NCBI RefSeq assembly: GCF_937898475.1
Contig: NZ_CALEJS010000042.1
Span: forward strand, 1-64,000
Direction: 5' to 3'
DNA: 64,000 nt
From: an uncultured Chitinophaga sp.
GTDB taxonomy: Bacteria > Bacteroidota > Bacteroidia > Chitinophagales > Chitinophagaceae
Part shown: piece by piece, positions 18,307-25,884 of the stretch
Layout of the letters: the number at the start of each line of letters is the position of its first letter
Numbering within the stretch: the stretch's first letter is position 1
Position numbers and translations under genes: made by a program
The notes under the pieces: generated by a model
Databases searched by the model: none
What the model was told of the DNA's origin: nothing
Seen by the model: the letters and a program-made list of their open reading frames with translations, nothing else

Positions 18307-19143
18307 ATGGATTCAGCTAAAGTACTAAAAGCCGATTTTCTTGACATCCTGTTTGAGGGCAGGAATAAAGATTATGGCGCTTATGAACTGAGAAGAAAAT
18401 ACGAGAAACGTGTGCGCAATGCCCTCATCGGCACTGCCGCCGTAACTCTTCTGGCGATCGGTGGTTATGTAGCTAGCAACATTATAAAGGGTATTGAGTC
18501 TAAAAACCCCAAGAAGCCCGTTATAGAGCAGATCAAGATGGAGGATATCAAGTTGCCGGACGATCCGAAGACGCCGCCTCCTCCGCCTCCGCCGCCTGCT
18601 CCGCCGCCGCCGGTAAAACCCTCTGTACAATTCACTCCGCCTGTAATTAAAAAAGATGCGGAAGTACCACCGGAAGAAGAACCACCAAAAGTGGAAGAAA
18701 TAAAGGACAAAGCGGTAAGTACCAAAACTATGGAAGGTGATCCCAACGGTATCGACCCGGGATTGCTGGAAGATAGCAAAGGTTCCGGTGTAGTTGAAGC
18801 ACCGCCGCCGCCTCCGAAAGAAGAGATCTTCACCTTCGTGGAGCAGCCTCCTACCTTCCCGGGTGGTGAGGAAGCCCTGGCCAAATACCTGAGCAAGAAC
18901 ATCCGTTATCCGCGCGTAGCACAGGAGAACGGTATTTCCGGAACAGTGTTTGTGCAATTCGTGGTAGACTCTGAAGGCACCATCAAAGATGTTAAAACAG
19001 TGGGCGCCGCAAAAGGTGGTGGTCTGGAAGAAGAAGCTGTACGTGTGGTGAAAACCATGCCCAAATGGAAACCTGGTAAGCAGAACGGCCGTCAGGTATC
19101 CGTACAGTTCAACCTGCCCATCCGCTTTACTTTACAGGAGTAG
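18307..19143 (+). CDS. tonB: Energy transducer TonB
   Basis: 278 aa. The N-terminus carries the Bacteroidota TonB signature (DFLDILFEGRNKDYGAYELRRKYEKRV), then one membrane helix (about 45-62), a periplasmic spacer rich in Pro (runs of PPPPPP near 92-105 and PPPPPK near 165) and acidic residues, and the C-terminal TonB domain (about 190-278: FPGGEEALAKYLSKNIRYP..GTVFVQFVVDSEGTIKDVK..WKPGKQNGRQVSVQFNLPIRF). It couples the ExbB/ExbD motor to the TonB boxes of outer-membrane transporters. Last gene of its operon, followed by a strong terminator. Confidence 0.96.
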   Translation: MDSAKVLKADFLDILFEGRNKDYGAYELRRKYEKRVRNALIGTAAVTLLAIGGYVASNIIKGIESKNPKKPVIEQIKMEDIKLPDDPKTPPPPPPPPAPPPPVKPSVQFTPPVIKKDAEVPPEEEPPKVEEIKDKAVSTKTMEGDPNGIDPGLLEDSKGSGVVEAPPPPPKEEIFTFVEQPPTFPGGEEALAKYLSKNIRYPRVAQENGISGTVFVQFVVDSEGTIKDVKTVGAAKGGGLEEEAVRVVKTMPKWKPGKQNGRQVSVQFNLPIRFTLQE

Positions 19144-19164
19144 TACTGTTAACAATATTCTTTC

Positions 19165-19197
19165 AATTCCTCACCGGTACGCCGGTGAGGAATTTTT
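19165..19197 (+). terminator. Rho-independent terminator after tonB
   Basis: Perfect 13-bp stem aattcctcaccgg (19165-19177) with 19182-19194, a four-base loop and a T run to 19197. Confidence 0.85.
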
Positions 19198-19219
19198 ATT
19201 TGTACTATATTGCTGCCTT

Positions 19220-20602
19220 ATGTCGGCAAAACTTACAGGATACGATGAAACGATTGTGGCCCTGGCTACTGCCCCGGGCATAGGGGCTATTGCAGTGATA
19301 CGGTTAAGCGGACCACAGGCCATTTCCATCTGTAACGACCTTTTCCCCTCCAAAGACCTGCTGCAGCAGGCCAGTCATACCCTGCATGTTGGCAATATTG
19401 TGAGCCATGGCAGGATCATTGACGAAGTAGTGGTCAGCCTGTTCAAAGGGCCCCGTTCCTACACCGGGGAAAATGTAGTGGAGTTGTCCTGCCACGGTTC
19501 CCCCTATATCCAGCAACAGCTGATTGATGCCTGTATACAGGCGGGCGCCCGTATGGCAAAGCCGGGTGAGTTCACCCAGCGGGCTTTCCTGAACGGTAAA
19601 TTAGACCTTGCCCAGGCAGAATCAGTGGCAGACTTGATTGCCAGCCATTCTGCCGCCAGTCACCAGACAGCCATGCAACAGATGCGCGGCGGTTTCTCCA
19701 AAGAACTGCAGGCCTTACGGGAACAGCTGATCCGCTTTTCTGCCCTGATAGAGCTGGAGCTGGACTTCAGCCAGGAGGACGTAGAATTTGCAGACCGTAC
19801 CCAGTTATATGCCCTGATCAAAACAGCAACAGAAGTGGTGAAGCACCTGGCGGATTCTTTCCGTATGGGGAATGTGATCAAGAACGGGGTGAATACCGCG
19901 ATCGTTGGTAAGCCGAACGCAGGAAAATCCACACTGCTGAATACCCTGCTGAATGAGAACCGGGCTATTGTGAGTGATATAGCCGGCACCACCCGTGATA
20001 CCATTGAAGAGGTGCTGAATATAGAAGGCGTGCTTTTCAGGTTGATTGATACAGCGGGCATACGGGAAAGTGCCGATACCATTGAAAGTATCGGGGTACA
20101 GAAAACACTGGAGAAAATAAAAGAAGCAGGGGTAGTGATCTACCTGTTTGATGTGAACGAAGAGAGTGCAGAAGAGCTGCGCAGGCAGGTTGATCTTTTT
20201 GAACAGGACGGGATCAACTATTTGCTCGCAGGCAATAAGGTGGATATCCCCGGAGAGGCTGTGGTGCGGAAAAAGTTTAAGGATATTCCTGATATACTGT
20301 TCATTTCTGCGAAGGCGCATGACCATATTGATACCTTGAAACAAAGGCTGGTACAGCGGGTGATGAGCGGGGATGTCAATACGGAGTCTACTATTGTGAC
20401 GAACGCCCGGCACTATGCAGCTTTGCAATCTGTACTGCAGTCCCTGGAAGATGTGAAACAGGGAATGGATAACGGCCTGCCGGGAGATCTGCTGGCGCTG
20501 GATATCAGGCGGTGTTTACATTTCCTGGGAGAGATAACAGGGGAGATCACCAATGAGGATCAGCTGGATTTTATATTCAGTAAGTTTTGTATCGGGAAGT
20601 AA
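19220..20602 (+). CDS. mnmE: tRNA uridine-5-carboxymethylaminomethyl modification GTPase MnmE
   Basis: 460 aa, the usual length. The N-terminal folate-binding domain (IVALATAPGIGAIAVIRLSG..PRSYTGENVVELSCHG) is followed by the helical domain with an inserted G domain: P-loop GKPNAGKST near residue 230, switch regions with DIAGTTRDT and DTAGIRES, NKVD, and SAKAHD. The C-terminus is FCIGK, carrying the invariant Cys and the diagnostic end of the family. With MnmG it installs the cmnm5 group on the wobble uridine of several tRNAs in the cytoplasm. It starts just after the tonB terminator. Confidence 0.98.
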   Translation: MSAKLTGYDETIVALATAPGIGAIAVIRLSGPQAISICNDLFPSKDLLQQASHTLHVGNIVSHGRIIDEVVVSLFKGPRSYTGENVVELSCHGSPYIQQQLIDACIQAGARMAKPGEFTQRAFLNGKLDLAQAESVADLIASHSAASHQTAMQQMRGGFSKELQALREQLIRFSALIELELDFSQEDVEFADRTQLYALIKTATEVVKHLADSFRMGNVIKNGVNTAIVGKPNAGKSTLLNTLLNENRAIVSDIAGTTRDTIEEVLNIEGVLFRLIDTAGIRESADTIESIGVQKTLEKIKEAGVVIYLFDVNEESAEELRRQVDLFEQDGINYLLAGNKVDIPGEAVVRKKFKDIPDILFISAKAHDHIDTLKQRLVQRVMSGDVNTESTIVTNARHYAALQSVLQSLEDVKQGMDNGLPGDLLALDIRRCLHFLGEITGEITNEDQLDFIFSKFCIGK

Positions 20603-20636
20603 GTTTCCAGCATATGTACTAAACAGTTATATATCT

Positions 20637-21377
20637 ATGGCCGCCGAACGTATTAACAATCCCTTCATACTTGCCCTTAAAGCCTACAACCTTTCTGTAG
20701 AAATTCACCACCATTCGGCCTACCAGATCGTATTGTCGAATGATACGCCTTTTACTTCCACCATTGGCGGACTATTGTTTGAGCGTATCCACGGATTTCT
20801 GATCAAACCACAGGTTCCGCATTTCTGCGTTGCCGAAAAAGGCAGTATAAATGTTTTGAACATAGAACCTTACTCAAACGTTGGTTTGGCGCTGGCTGCC
20901 AGGTTTGATGAGCATCAGGACAGCATTGTTTTTAACTCCCCGTCAGAAACAAGTACATTTTTTCAGACAGGTAAAGACACCTTTGATATCTACACCCTTA
21001 TCAATGCTTTGCTGGCACAACTACCGGCCAGTCATTTTGATGAAAGAGTAACAAAGATAGTTGAGTATATAAAAGCCAATTATGCTGAGCAGGGCATAAC
21101 CCCACAAACATTTGCTGATCTGGTTTTTCTTTCTCCTTCCCGCCTGGCATCCCTCTTCAAAAAACAAACGGGGAGTAGTTTGTCAAAATATTTATTGTGG
21201 ACAAGATTACGCCAGGTGGTTTACCTCACACTCTCCGACAAAAACAGAAGCCTCACGGATATTGCTTATGACACAGGCTTTTATGATCTGCCTCAGCTGA
21301 ATAAGTATATGTATGAAATGTTGGGTATGCCACCAAAGGCTTTAAAACATAATAGTGATCTGATACAAGTTTATTAG
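20637..21377 (+). CDS. AraC-family transcriptional regulator
   Basis: 246 aa from ATG 20637 (MAAERINNPFIL), chosen because the longer frame overlaps mnmE. The N-terminal half is a cupin-like sensor domain resembling the AraC_N group; the C-terminal half (about 140-240) carries two helix-turn-helix motifs (TPQTFADLVFLSPSRLASLFKKQTGSSLSKYLLWTRL and SLTDIAYDTGFYDLPQLNKYMYEMLGMPPKALK). Its last codons (SDLIQVY) overlap a 20-bp sequence that recurs at 23177-23196, each copy 16 bp from a -7-like box of a redox gene. It is therefore the likely regulator of the two transcription units that follow. Confidence 0.92.
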   Translation: MAAERINNPFILALKAYNLSVEIHHHSAYQIVLSNDTPFTSTIGGLLFERIHGFLIKPQVPHFCVAEKGSINVLNIEPYSNVGLALAARFDEHQDSIVFNSPSETSTFFQTGKDTFDIYTLINALLAQLPASHFDERVTKIVEYIKANYAEQGITPQTFADLVFLSPSRLASLFKKQTGSSLSKYLLWTRLRQVVYLTLSDKNRSLTDIAYDTGFYDLPQLNKYMYEMLGMPPKALKHNSDLIQVY

Positions 21378-21397
21378 CCGGGCTATTTCAAACTTTG
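21354..21397 (+). promoter_or_regulatory. AraC-linked operator/promoter, copy 1
   Basis: agtgatctgatacaagttta (21354-21373) is separated by 16 bp from AAACTTTG (21390-21397), a -7-like element. The -33 position falls at the TTT inside the repeat. It lies within the 3' end of the araC gene and 33 bp upstream of the oxidoreductase ATG. The identical 20-mer with the same spacing recurs upstream of the NAD(P)-binding gene. Confidence 0.55.
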
Positions 21398-21430
21398 TGC
21401 TATCATTTTAAACAATTAAAAAATAGCACA

Positions 21431-22375
21431 ATGAAAGCAATAGCATACCAACAATTCGGAAGTACAGATGTTTTACAAACTGTAGAAGTGGCCAAACCTA
21501 CCCTTCGTTCCAACCAGGTACTGGTAAAAGTAAAAGCAGTTTCTATCAATCCGCTGGACTGGAAGATCAGAAAAGGCGAAATGAAATTAATGTCTGGTTC
21601 CAGGTTTCCCCGGAGCACAGGGGCTGATTTTTCTGGTATTATAGCAGACACCGGAACTGCAGTAACTGATCTCAAAACCGGAGATGAGGTTTTTGGTGTA
21701 GTAAAGAACATGATGAAGGAAGGTGCATTGGCCGAATACATTGTAGTGGATGCATCTTTAGCCTGGAAGAAACCTGCGTACGTCAGCTTTGCCCAGGCCG
21801 CAGCTATCCCGGTAGCAGGAACGGCGGCAGTTACCGCTTTGCAGAAGATGGGGACCATTAATGCCAATACCAGCATTTTGATAAATGGTGCAACAGGTGG
21901 TTTCGGTATGTTTTTGCTGCAATTACTAAAGCAACGAGGGGCAAGCGGCACAGCAGTTACCAACACAAAGGCCGCAGCGTTTGCAAAAACATGGGGCGCA
22001 GATATCGTGATAGACTATACAAAAGAAAATGTGCTTTCTCAGCACATTACCTACGATATTGTTATTGATCTATCAGGCAAAATGGGCTATGCAAATGCCA
22101 GGCAGATAATGAAACCCAAGGCCCTGTTTTTAAACCCTACACCCAGCCCCATTGAAATACCCACCTCGATTATCAGGAATCTGTTCACCGGCAAAAAGCA
22201 CATTGTCATAATTGCCAGTCCCGCTGCAGACAAAGTAAATGTTGTACTAAACGCTATTGCCGATGGGCTGCAGGTTGAGGTAAGCAAAGTATTTTCATTT
22301 GCCCAATCCAAAGAAGCATATCAATATGCTGAACAAGGCGGCTATATAGGCAAAGTAGCTGTGGAATTAGACTGA
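21431..22375 (+). CDS. Zinc-independent medium-chain NADP-dependent oxidoreductase (quinone oxidoreductase-like)
   Basis: 314 aa from ATG 21431 (MKAIAYQQFGSTDVLQ); an upstream in-frame ATG would fall inside the predicted promoter. The GroES-like domain includes VLVKVKAVSINPLDWKIRKGEM and TGADFSGII..GDEVFGV; the Rossmann part has ILINGATGGFGMFLLQLLKQRGA, the AxxGxxG-type nucleotide site of the quinone reductase branch. No catalytic-zinc Cys/His set is present. It probably reduces quinones or alpha,beta-unsaturated carbonyls with NADPH. It is followed 35 bp later by a pirin gene, likely the same operon, under the AraC-linked promoter. Confidence 0.92.
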   Translation: MKAIAYQQFGSTDVLQTVEVAKPTLRSNQVLVKVKAVSINPLDWKIRKGEMKLMSGSRFPRSTGADFSGIIADTGTAVTDLKTGDEVFGVVKNMMKEGALAEYIVVDASLAWKKPAYVSFAQAAAIPVAGTAAVTALQKMGTINANTSILINGATGGFGMFLLQLLKQRGASGTAVTNTKAAAFAKTWGADIVIDYTKENVLSQHITYDIVIDLSGKMGYANARQIMKPKALFLNPTPSPIEIPTSIIRNLFTGKKHIVIIASPAADKVNVVLNAIADGLQVEVSKVFSFAQSKEAYQYAEQGGYIGKVAVELD

Positions 22376-22410
22376 ACACTCCTGTCCTGTAAGCAATAAA
22401 ATTAAGAAAC

Positions 22411-23160
22411 ATGTTAACGAAAATTGATACCAGCATTAAGTATGGTAAACGCCATGGCGGATTTGGAATACAGATCTTATATCCCGGGCTTATCCGTCCG
22501 CAATTGAATGATTCCGGTTTTTCTACAATAGGGAGAATAGACCAGGCCAGGATAACCCCAGGAACGCTTATCCCCATGCACCCGCACCGTGATGATGAAA
22601 TACTTACCTACCTGAGAAGCGGCAAAGTAAAGCACCTTGACTCCGAAGGCTATACAAGTATTATTTCAAATCAGCAATTGATGATGATGAATGCAGGCGA
22701 AGGTCTTTCCCATGAAGAGTTGGTATTGGAGGAAGGAGGCGTATTGGAAGGTCTTCAGATCTTTATCAGACCGGAGACGAAGGGCTTATCACCGCAGGTA
22801 CAGTTTCACCAGTTAGGGAACATATACAGTACCAATCAATGGCGCAAAATCGCCGGGAGAGGAGCAGACTATCCGTTGCAGGTAAGAAGTAATACCTGGT
22901 TAATGGATATGCGTCTGCAAAAAGGCGGGGAAGGTATGTTGCCTGATGCCCCTGCTGAAAATGTGGCCTTTCTCTTCTATGTATTTGCCGGGAAGCTACA
23001 GGTAAACGGAGACACACTGCTTACTACGGGAGAAAGCCTGCTGGTTGAAAAGGAAAGCCCGCTATTCCATGCACTTGACACGAGCGACATCGTATTATTC
23101 ATTACCCAGACAAGTGCTGTGCATTTTGATGAGGGAATGTACAGTGGAAATCTGCAATAA
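22411..23160 (+). CDS. Pirin-family protein
   Basis: 249 aa. N-terminal cupin with the pirin metal motif PHRDDEILTYLRSGKVKHLDS, plus NQQLMMMNAGEGLSHEE and LEGLQIFIRPETKGLSPQVQF. The His residues in MHPHRDDE and the Glu in SHEE are the expected Fe-binding ligands. Bacterial pirins are dioxygenase-like or quercetinase-like proteins, or redox sensors. Position after an NADPH oxidoreductase and control by an AraC-type regulator suggest a response to quinones, electrophiles or aromatic compounds. Confidence 0.92.
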   Translation: MLTKIDTSIKYGKRHGGFGIQILYPGLIRPQLNDSGFSTIGRIDQARITPGTLIPMHPHRDDEILTYLRSGKVKHLDSEGYTSIISNQQLMMMNAGEGLSHEELVLEEGGVLEGLQIFIRPETKGLSPQVQFHQLGNIYSTNQWRKIAGRGADYPLQVRSNTWLMDMRLQKGGEGMLPDAPAENVAFLFYVFAGKLQVNGDTLLTTGESLLVEKESPLFHALDTSDIVLFITQTSAVHFDEGMYSGNLQ

Positions 23161-23176
23161 TAACCAACATATAAAC

Positions 23177-23220
23177 AGTGATCTGATACAAGTTTACCCG
23201 CTTACATTGAAAGATCTTTG
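23177..23220 (+). promoter_or_regulatory. AraC-linked operator/promoter, copy 2
   Basis: The 20-bp sequence at 23177-23196 is identical to 21354-21373. After the same 16-bp spacing there is GATCTTTG (23213-23220), seven of eight matches to the Bacteroidota -7 box. The downstream ATG is at 23258. The flanking 16-bp spacers differ, so the repeat is conserved as a site rather than as part of a long duplication. Confidence 0.55.
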
Positions 23221-23257
23221 TAAGGAAACAAACAATAAAAATTAAATACTAAATAAG

Positions 23258-24154
23258 ATGAAAAGGAAAATAGTAGTGCTCGGCGCCACAGGAACTGTGG
23301 GCAGCAAAATTTCTGAGATGCTTGTAAACGAAGGCCGTCACCAGGTTACCCTGGTAGCAAGGCGCACCGAAGGGCTGGAAAAATATCGCGAAATGGGAGC
23401 AACAATAATTGCGGGCGATGTAAACGATGTGAAAACACTTACAAATGCCTTCAAAAATGCTGACAGTGCATTTATATTGCTCCCTGACAATGTTAAGGCT
23501 GAAAACACACGGGCATATCAGCGGCAGGTAAGTGGTAAGCTGATCGAAGCCATTGAAAGATCCGGCATTAAGTACATCGTAAACATGAGCAGTGTTGGTT
23601 CTCACATGCACGAAGGGAATGGCATAATGGGTGGCACAGCCGAACAGGAAGTCAGGTTAAACCAGTTGAGCGATGTAAATGTATTGCACATCCGTTCTGC
23701 CTACTTTATGGAGAATTTCCTGCGAACAATTCCGGTGGTCAAGAAAATGGGATTCAATGGTACTGCGGCAGACGGCGATCATGCTATTCCGATGGTAGCA
23801 ACAAAGGACGTTGCCAGAATAGTAGCGGATCACCTGGCGAACCTTGATTTCAAAGGCAAAAGCGTTCATGCCGTTATGGGTCCCAGGGATTATACTTTGA
23901 GGGAGTTTACGGGCATTGTAGGCAACGCAATTGGTAAGCCCGATCTGCCCTATGTTCAATTCACTGCTGAGCAAGCCAAACAGGCATTTTTGAGTAACGG
24001 CCTCTCAGCAGATATTGCAGATAATGTAATTGAAATGGCACTGGCTATTAAAACCGGGTATATGAATTATCAGCAAAGAGATCATTCAACTACCACTCCA
24101 ACCAGCGCGGAAGAATTTGCCAGTGAAGTGTATGCCACCGTCTACAATAGATAA
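23258..24154 (+). CDS. NmrA-like NAD(P)-binding oxidoreductase (atypical SDR)
   Basis: 298 aa. Rossmann nucleotide site at the N-terminus (IVVLGATGTVGSKISEML, GxxGxxG), then GDVNDVKTLTNAFKNADSAFILLP, YIVNMSSVGSH and RSAYFMENFLRTIP, typical of the NmrA/HSCARG and NAD(P)H:quinone oxidoreductase 2-like SDR group. Such proteins act as NADP(H) sensors or quinone reductases. It has its own copy of the AraC-linked promoter, so it is probably co-regulated with the oxidoreductase and pirin genes. Confidence 0.9.
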   Translation: MKRKIVVLGATGTVGSKISEMLVNEGRHQVTLVARRTEGLEKYREMGATIIAGDVNDVKTLTNAFKNADSAFILLPDNVKAENTRAYQRQVSGKLIEAIERSGIKYIVNMSSVGSHMHEGNGIMGGTAEQEVRLNQLSDVNVLHIRSAYFMENFLRTIPVVKKMGFNGTAADGDHAIPMVATKDVARIVADHLANLDFKGKSVHAVMGPRDYTLREFTGIVGNAIGKPDLPYVQFTAEQAKQAFLSNGLSADIADNVIEMALAIKTGYMNYQQRDHSTTTPTSAEEFASEVYATVYNR

Positions 24155-24213
24155 CCGGCTGCCCGGGTAATGCAGCATTTCAATTTGCAGTGATGTGAAA
24201 GCTAACTGCAGTG

Positions 24214-24258
24214 AGCGCTCCGCGGGGTTTCCGCAGATGCGCTTTTTCCGTATCTTTC
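24214..24258 (+). promoter_or_regulatory. Hairpin and candidate promoter before the NTF2-like gene
   Basis: An imperfect stem (agcgc..gcgg at about 24214-24226 with ccgc..gcgct at about 24231-24243) is followed by five T, a plausible end for the upstream gene. TATCTTTC (24251-24258) directly after matches seven of eight -7 positions for the next gene, 31 bp before its ATG. Confidence 0.35.
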
Positions 24259-24289
24259 ACAAAGTATATGATTTAAAAGATCAAAGCTT

Positions 24290-24646
24290 ATGCAAACGCC
24301 CGCAAACAATAAAGCAGTATTAGAAAAAGCCAACGCTGCCATTACCCGGGGCGACTATGAAGGCTTCCTGTCTTTTTGCACTGAAGACACTACCTGGACC
24401 TTTGTAGGAGAGCAGACACTGAAAGGAAAAGAGGCGGTCCGCCGCTATATGGCAACAGCCTATAAAGAGCCGCCAAAGTTTACGGTCACCAACCTGATCG
24501 CAGAAGGGGAGTTTGTGACGGCGCTGGGGCACATCACCATAAAAGATGAAGATGGCGGCGAAGTTCTGTACTTGTACTGCGATGTATGGGAATTTCGTGA
24601 GGGCAAAATGGCTGAATTAAAGGCATTTGTCATCAGGCCTGCCTGA
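24290..24646 (+). CDS. NTF2-like (SnoaL-type) protein
   Basis: 118 aa, a single NTF2-like cone domain: AVLEKANAAITRGDYEGFLSFCTEDTTWTFVGEQTLKGKEAVRRYMATAY, then VTALGHITIKDEDGGEVLYLYCDVWEFREGKMAELKAFVI. The family includes small isomerases, hydrolases and ligand-binding proteins. No catalytic set is distinctive enough to name a reaction. It appears monocistronic with its own promoter-like element. Confidence 0.85.
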   Translation: MQTPANNKAVLEKANAAITRGDYEGFLSFCTEDTTWTFVGEQTLKGKEAVRRYMATAYKEPPKFTVTNLIAEGEFVTALGHITIKDEDGGEVLYLYCDVWEFREGKMAELKAFVIRPA

Positions 24647-24821
24647 AAGCGGGCTGTGGAGGCAAGGCTTATTCCCAAAGTTTTTGTAAATTGTGCTGCA
24701 ACAGGATCTTAGTTTCCCCTTCGGCGATCATGTTTATTTTTCCGTGATTCACCTACCGATTTGTTTTTAAGGAGCTGGCTTTACGATAATGATATCATTC
24801 ATTAACGATAAATAAAAGGCT

Positions 24822-24908
24822 ATGCAACAACCACAAAAGCAATCTCCAGGTATGGGTAGGCCCTGGGAAGAGATGATGTGTCAATCAAATCACTCACCTT
24901 CTTATTGA
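24822..24908 (+). CDS. Possible small ORF (28 aa)
   Basis: An ATG opens a 28-residue frame rich in Gln, Pro and Met (begins MQQPQKQSPGMGRPWEEMM). Its stop codon lies inside a hairpin (24893-24917) just before the DUF3592-like gene. I do not recognise it. It may be a small protein, a leader peptide, or chance. Confidence 0.2.
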   Translation: MQQPQKQSPGMGRPWEEMMCQSNHSPSY

Positions 24909-24917
24909 GAAGGTGAG
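24893..24917 (+). terminator. Hairpin upstream of the DUF3592-like gene
   Basis: Perfect 10-bp stem ctcaccttct (24893-24902) with agaaggtgag (24908-24917), five-base loop, then ctcattctttt. The weak T tract and the position 16 bp before the next ATG make either a terminator or a translation-affecting structure possible. Confidence 0.45.
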
Positions 24918-24932
24918 CTCATTCTTTTATCT

Positions 24933-25880
24933 ATGAAACACCCGATCAACCTGTCTATCAGATCTTTTGTCAGGCTCTTCGTAACGTTGTTGCTGACAGC
25001 CCTGGTTGGCTTTGCCGCCTGGGGCAGCTGGCAATTGTATGAGAACGAAGTAGTGTCCCGCAAATTTGCAAGGGAAGGCAAACTGGTAACCGTACAGGTA
25101 ACAGCTACTGATCGTGGGAACCATTTCTGGTATGATCAGTTTACCAACCATGTTTATATTACGTTCAAGCATCTGGGACGTTCCTATGCTGCACGCTATA
25201 CGCAGGACTCCGGCTGGGTGAGTGAAGGGGATAAAGTTACCTTGTTATATCATCCGCAGGTGGGGGCTTTCCGGCAGCCGGGTAAGCGTATTCATTTTGC
25301 TTCACCATTCAGCGATCACTCCCGCCTGATAGATTTTACTATTGCCAGTATGTGGAGCGATCAACGCAAGTGGCAGGTACTTGGCCTCGCACTGTCTACC
25401 TTATTCGCAATACTATTGTTTGGTATGCTGACCAGCATTGTACGCTTACCCTGGCTGAAATGGGTAGGCCCTTCCATCATGGTGGTGCTGGTGCTCACCG
25501 GAACTTTATATTTCACCTTTAACACACTGGAATATTTTCACTACTACCAGCGCGTAAAGTCTGGCAACCAGATAAGCGTTAAAGTGCTCAGCACTGATTA
25601 TAATGTGCGGTCCAGCAACAGTGAAGGATGGTCTACCTATAGGGCTACGGTGCAGTTTGGTAAAGGACAGCGGGTGATCCCTATTGAAGCTGCAGACTAT
25701 GAAAAACTACGCCCACAGGATCTGCTGCCCGTGATCTACAAGCGGGAGCTGGATGATATGATGCCCGTAAATTATGGTCCGGAATTCTCTAATCTGATAG
25801 TCACCATTTTTATGTGGTTCCTTACCATCTTTCTTGCCAAGCAATATATCTTTAAAGAGATCAGGAAAGTACCTGCCTGA
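24933..25880 (+). CDS. DUF3592-like membrane protein
   Basis: 315 aa. Hydrophobic helices at about residues 11-33, 145-168 and 175-195, plus one at the C-terminus (about 285-305). The extracytoplasmic segments repeat a beta-rich pattern (VTVQVTATDR..HVYITFKHLGRSYAARYTQDSGWVSEGDKVTLLYHPQVGAFR; then ISVKVLSTDYNV..STYRATVQFGKGQRVIPIEAADYEKLRPQDLLPVIYKREL) as in DUF3592 proteins, here apparently twice. Function unknown. It ends 5 bp before the convergent YcaQ-like gene. Confidence 0.7.
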   Translation: MKHPINLSIRSFVRLFVTLLLTALVGFAAWGSWQLYENEVVSRKFAREGKLVTVQVTATDRGNHFWYDQFTNHVYITFKHLGRSYAARYTQDSGWVSEGDKVTLLYHPQVGAFRQPGKRIHFASPFSDHSRLIDFTIASMWSDQRKWQVLGLALSTLFAILLFGMLTSIVRLPWLKWVGPSIMVVLVLTGTLYFTFNTLEYFHYYQRVKSGNQISVKVLSTDYNVRSSNSEGWSTYRATVQFGKGQRVIPIEAADYEKLRPQDLLPVIYKRELDDMMPVNYGPEFSNLIVTIFMWFLTIFLAKQYIFKEIRKVPA

Positions 25881-25884
25881 CTGA

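Noticed and set aside
18583..18615. CCG/CCT-rich repeat resembling a microsatellite
   Set aside because: It encodes the proline-rich spacer expected in TonB.
21374..23176. Oxidoreductase-pirin block as an insertion flanked by target-site-like direct repeats
   Set aside because: No transposase or inverted ends are present, and both repeats sit at the same 16-bp distance from a -7 box, which is better explained as regulator sites.
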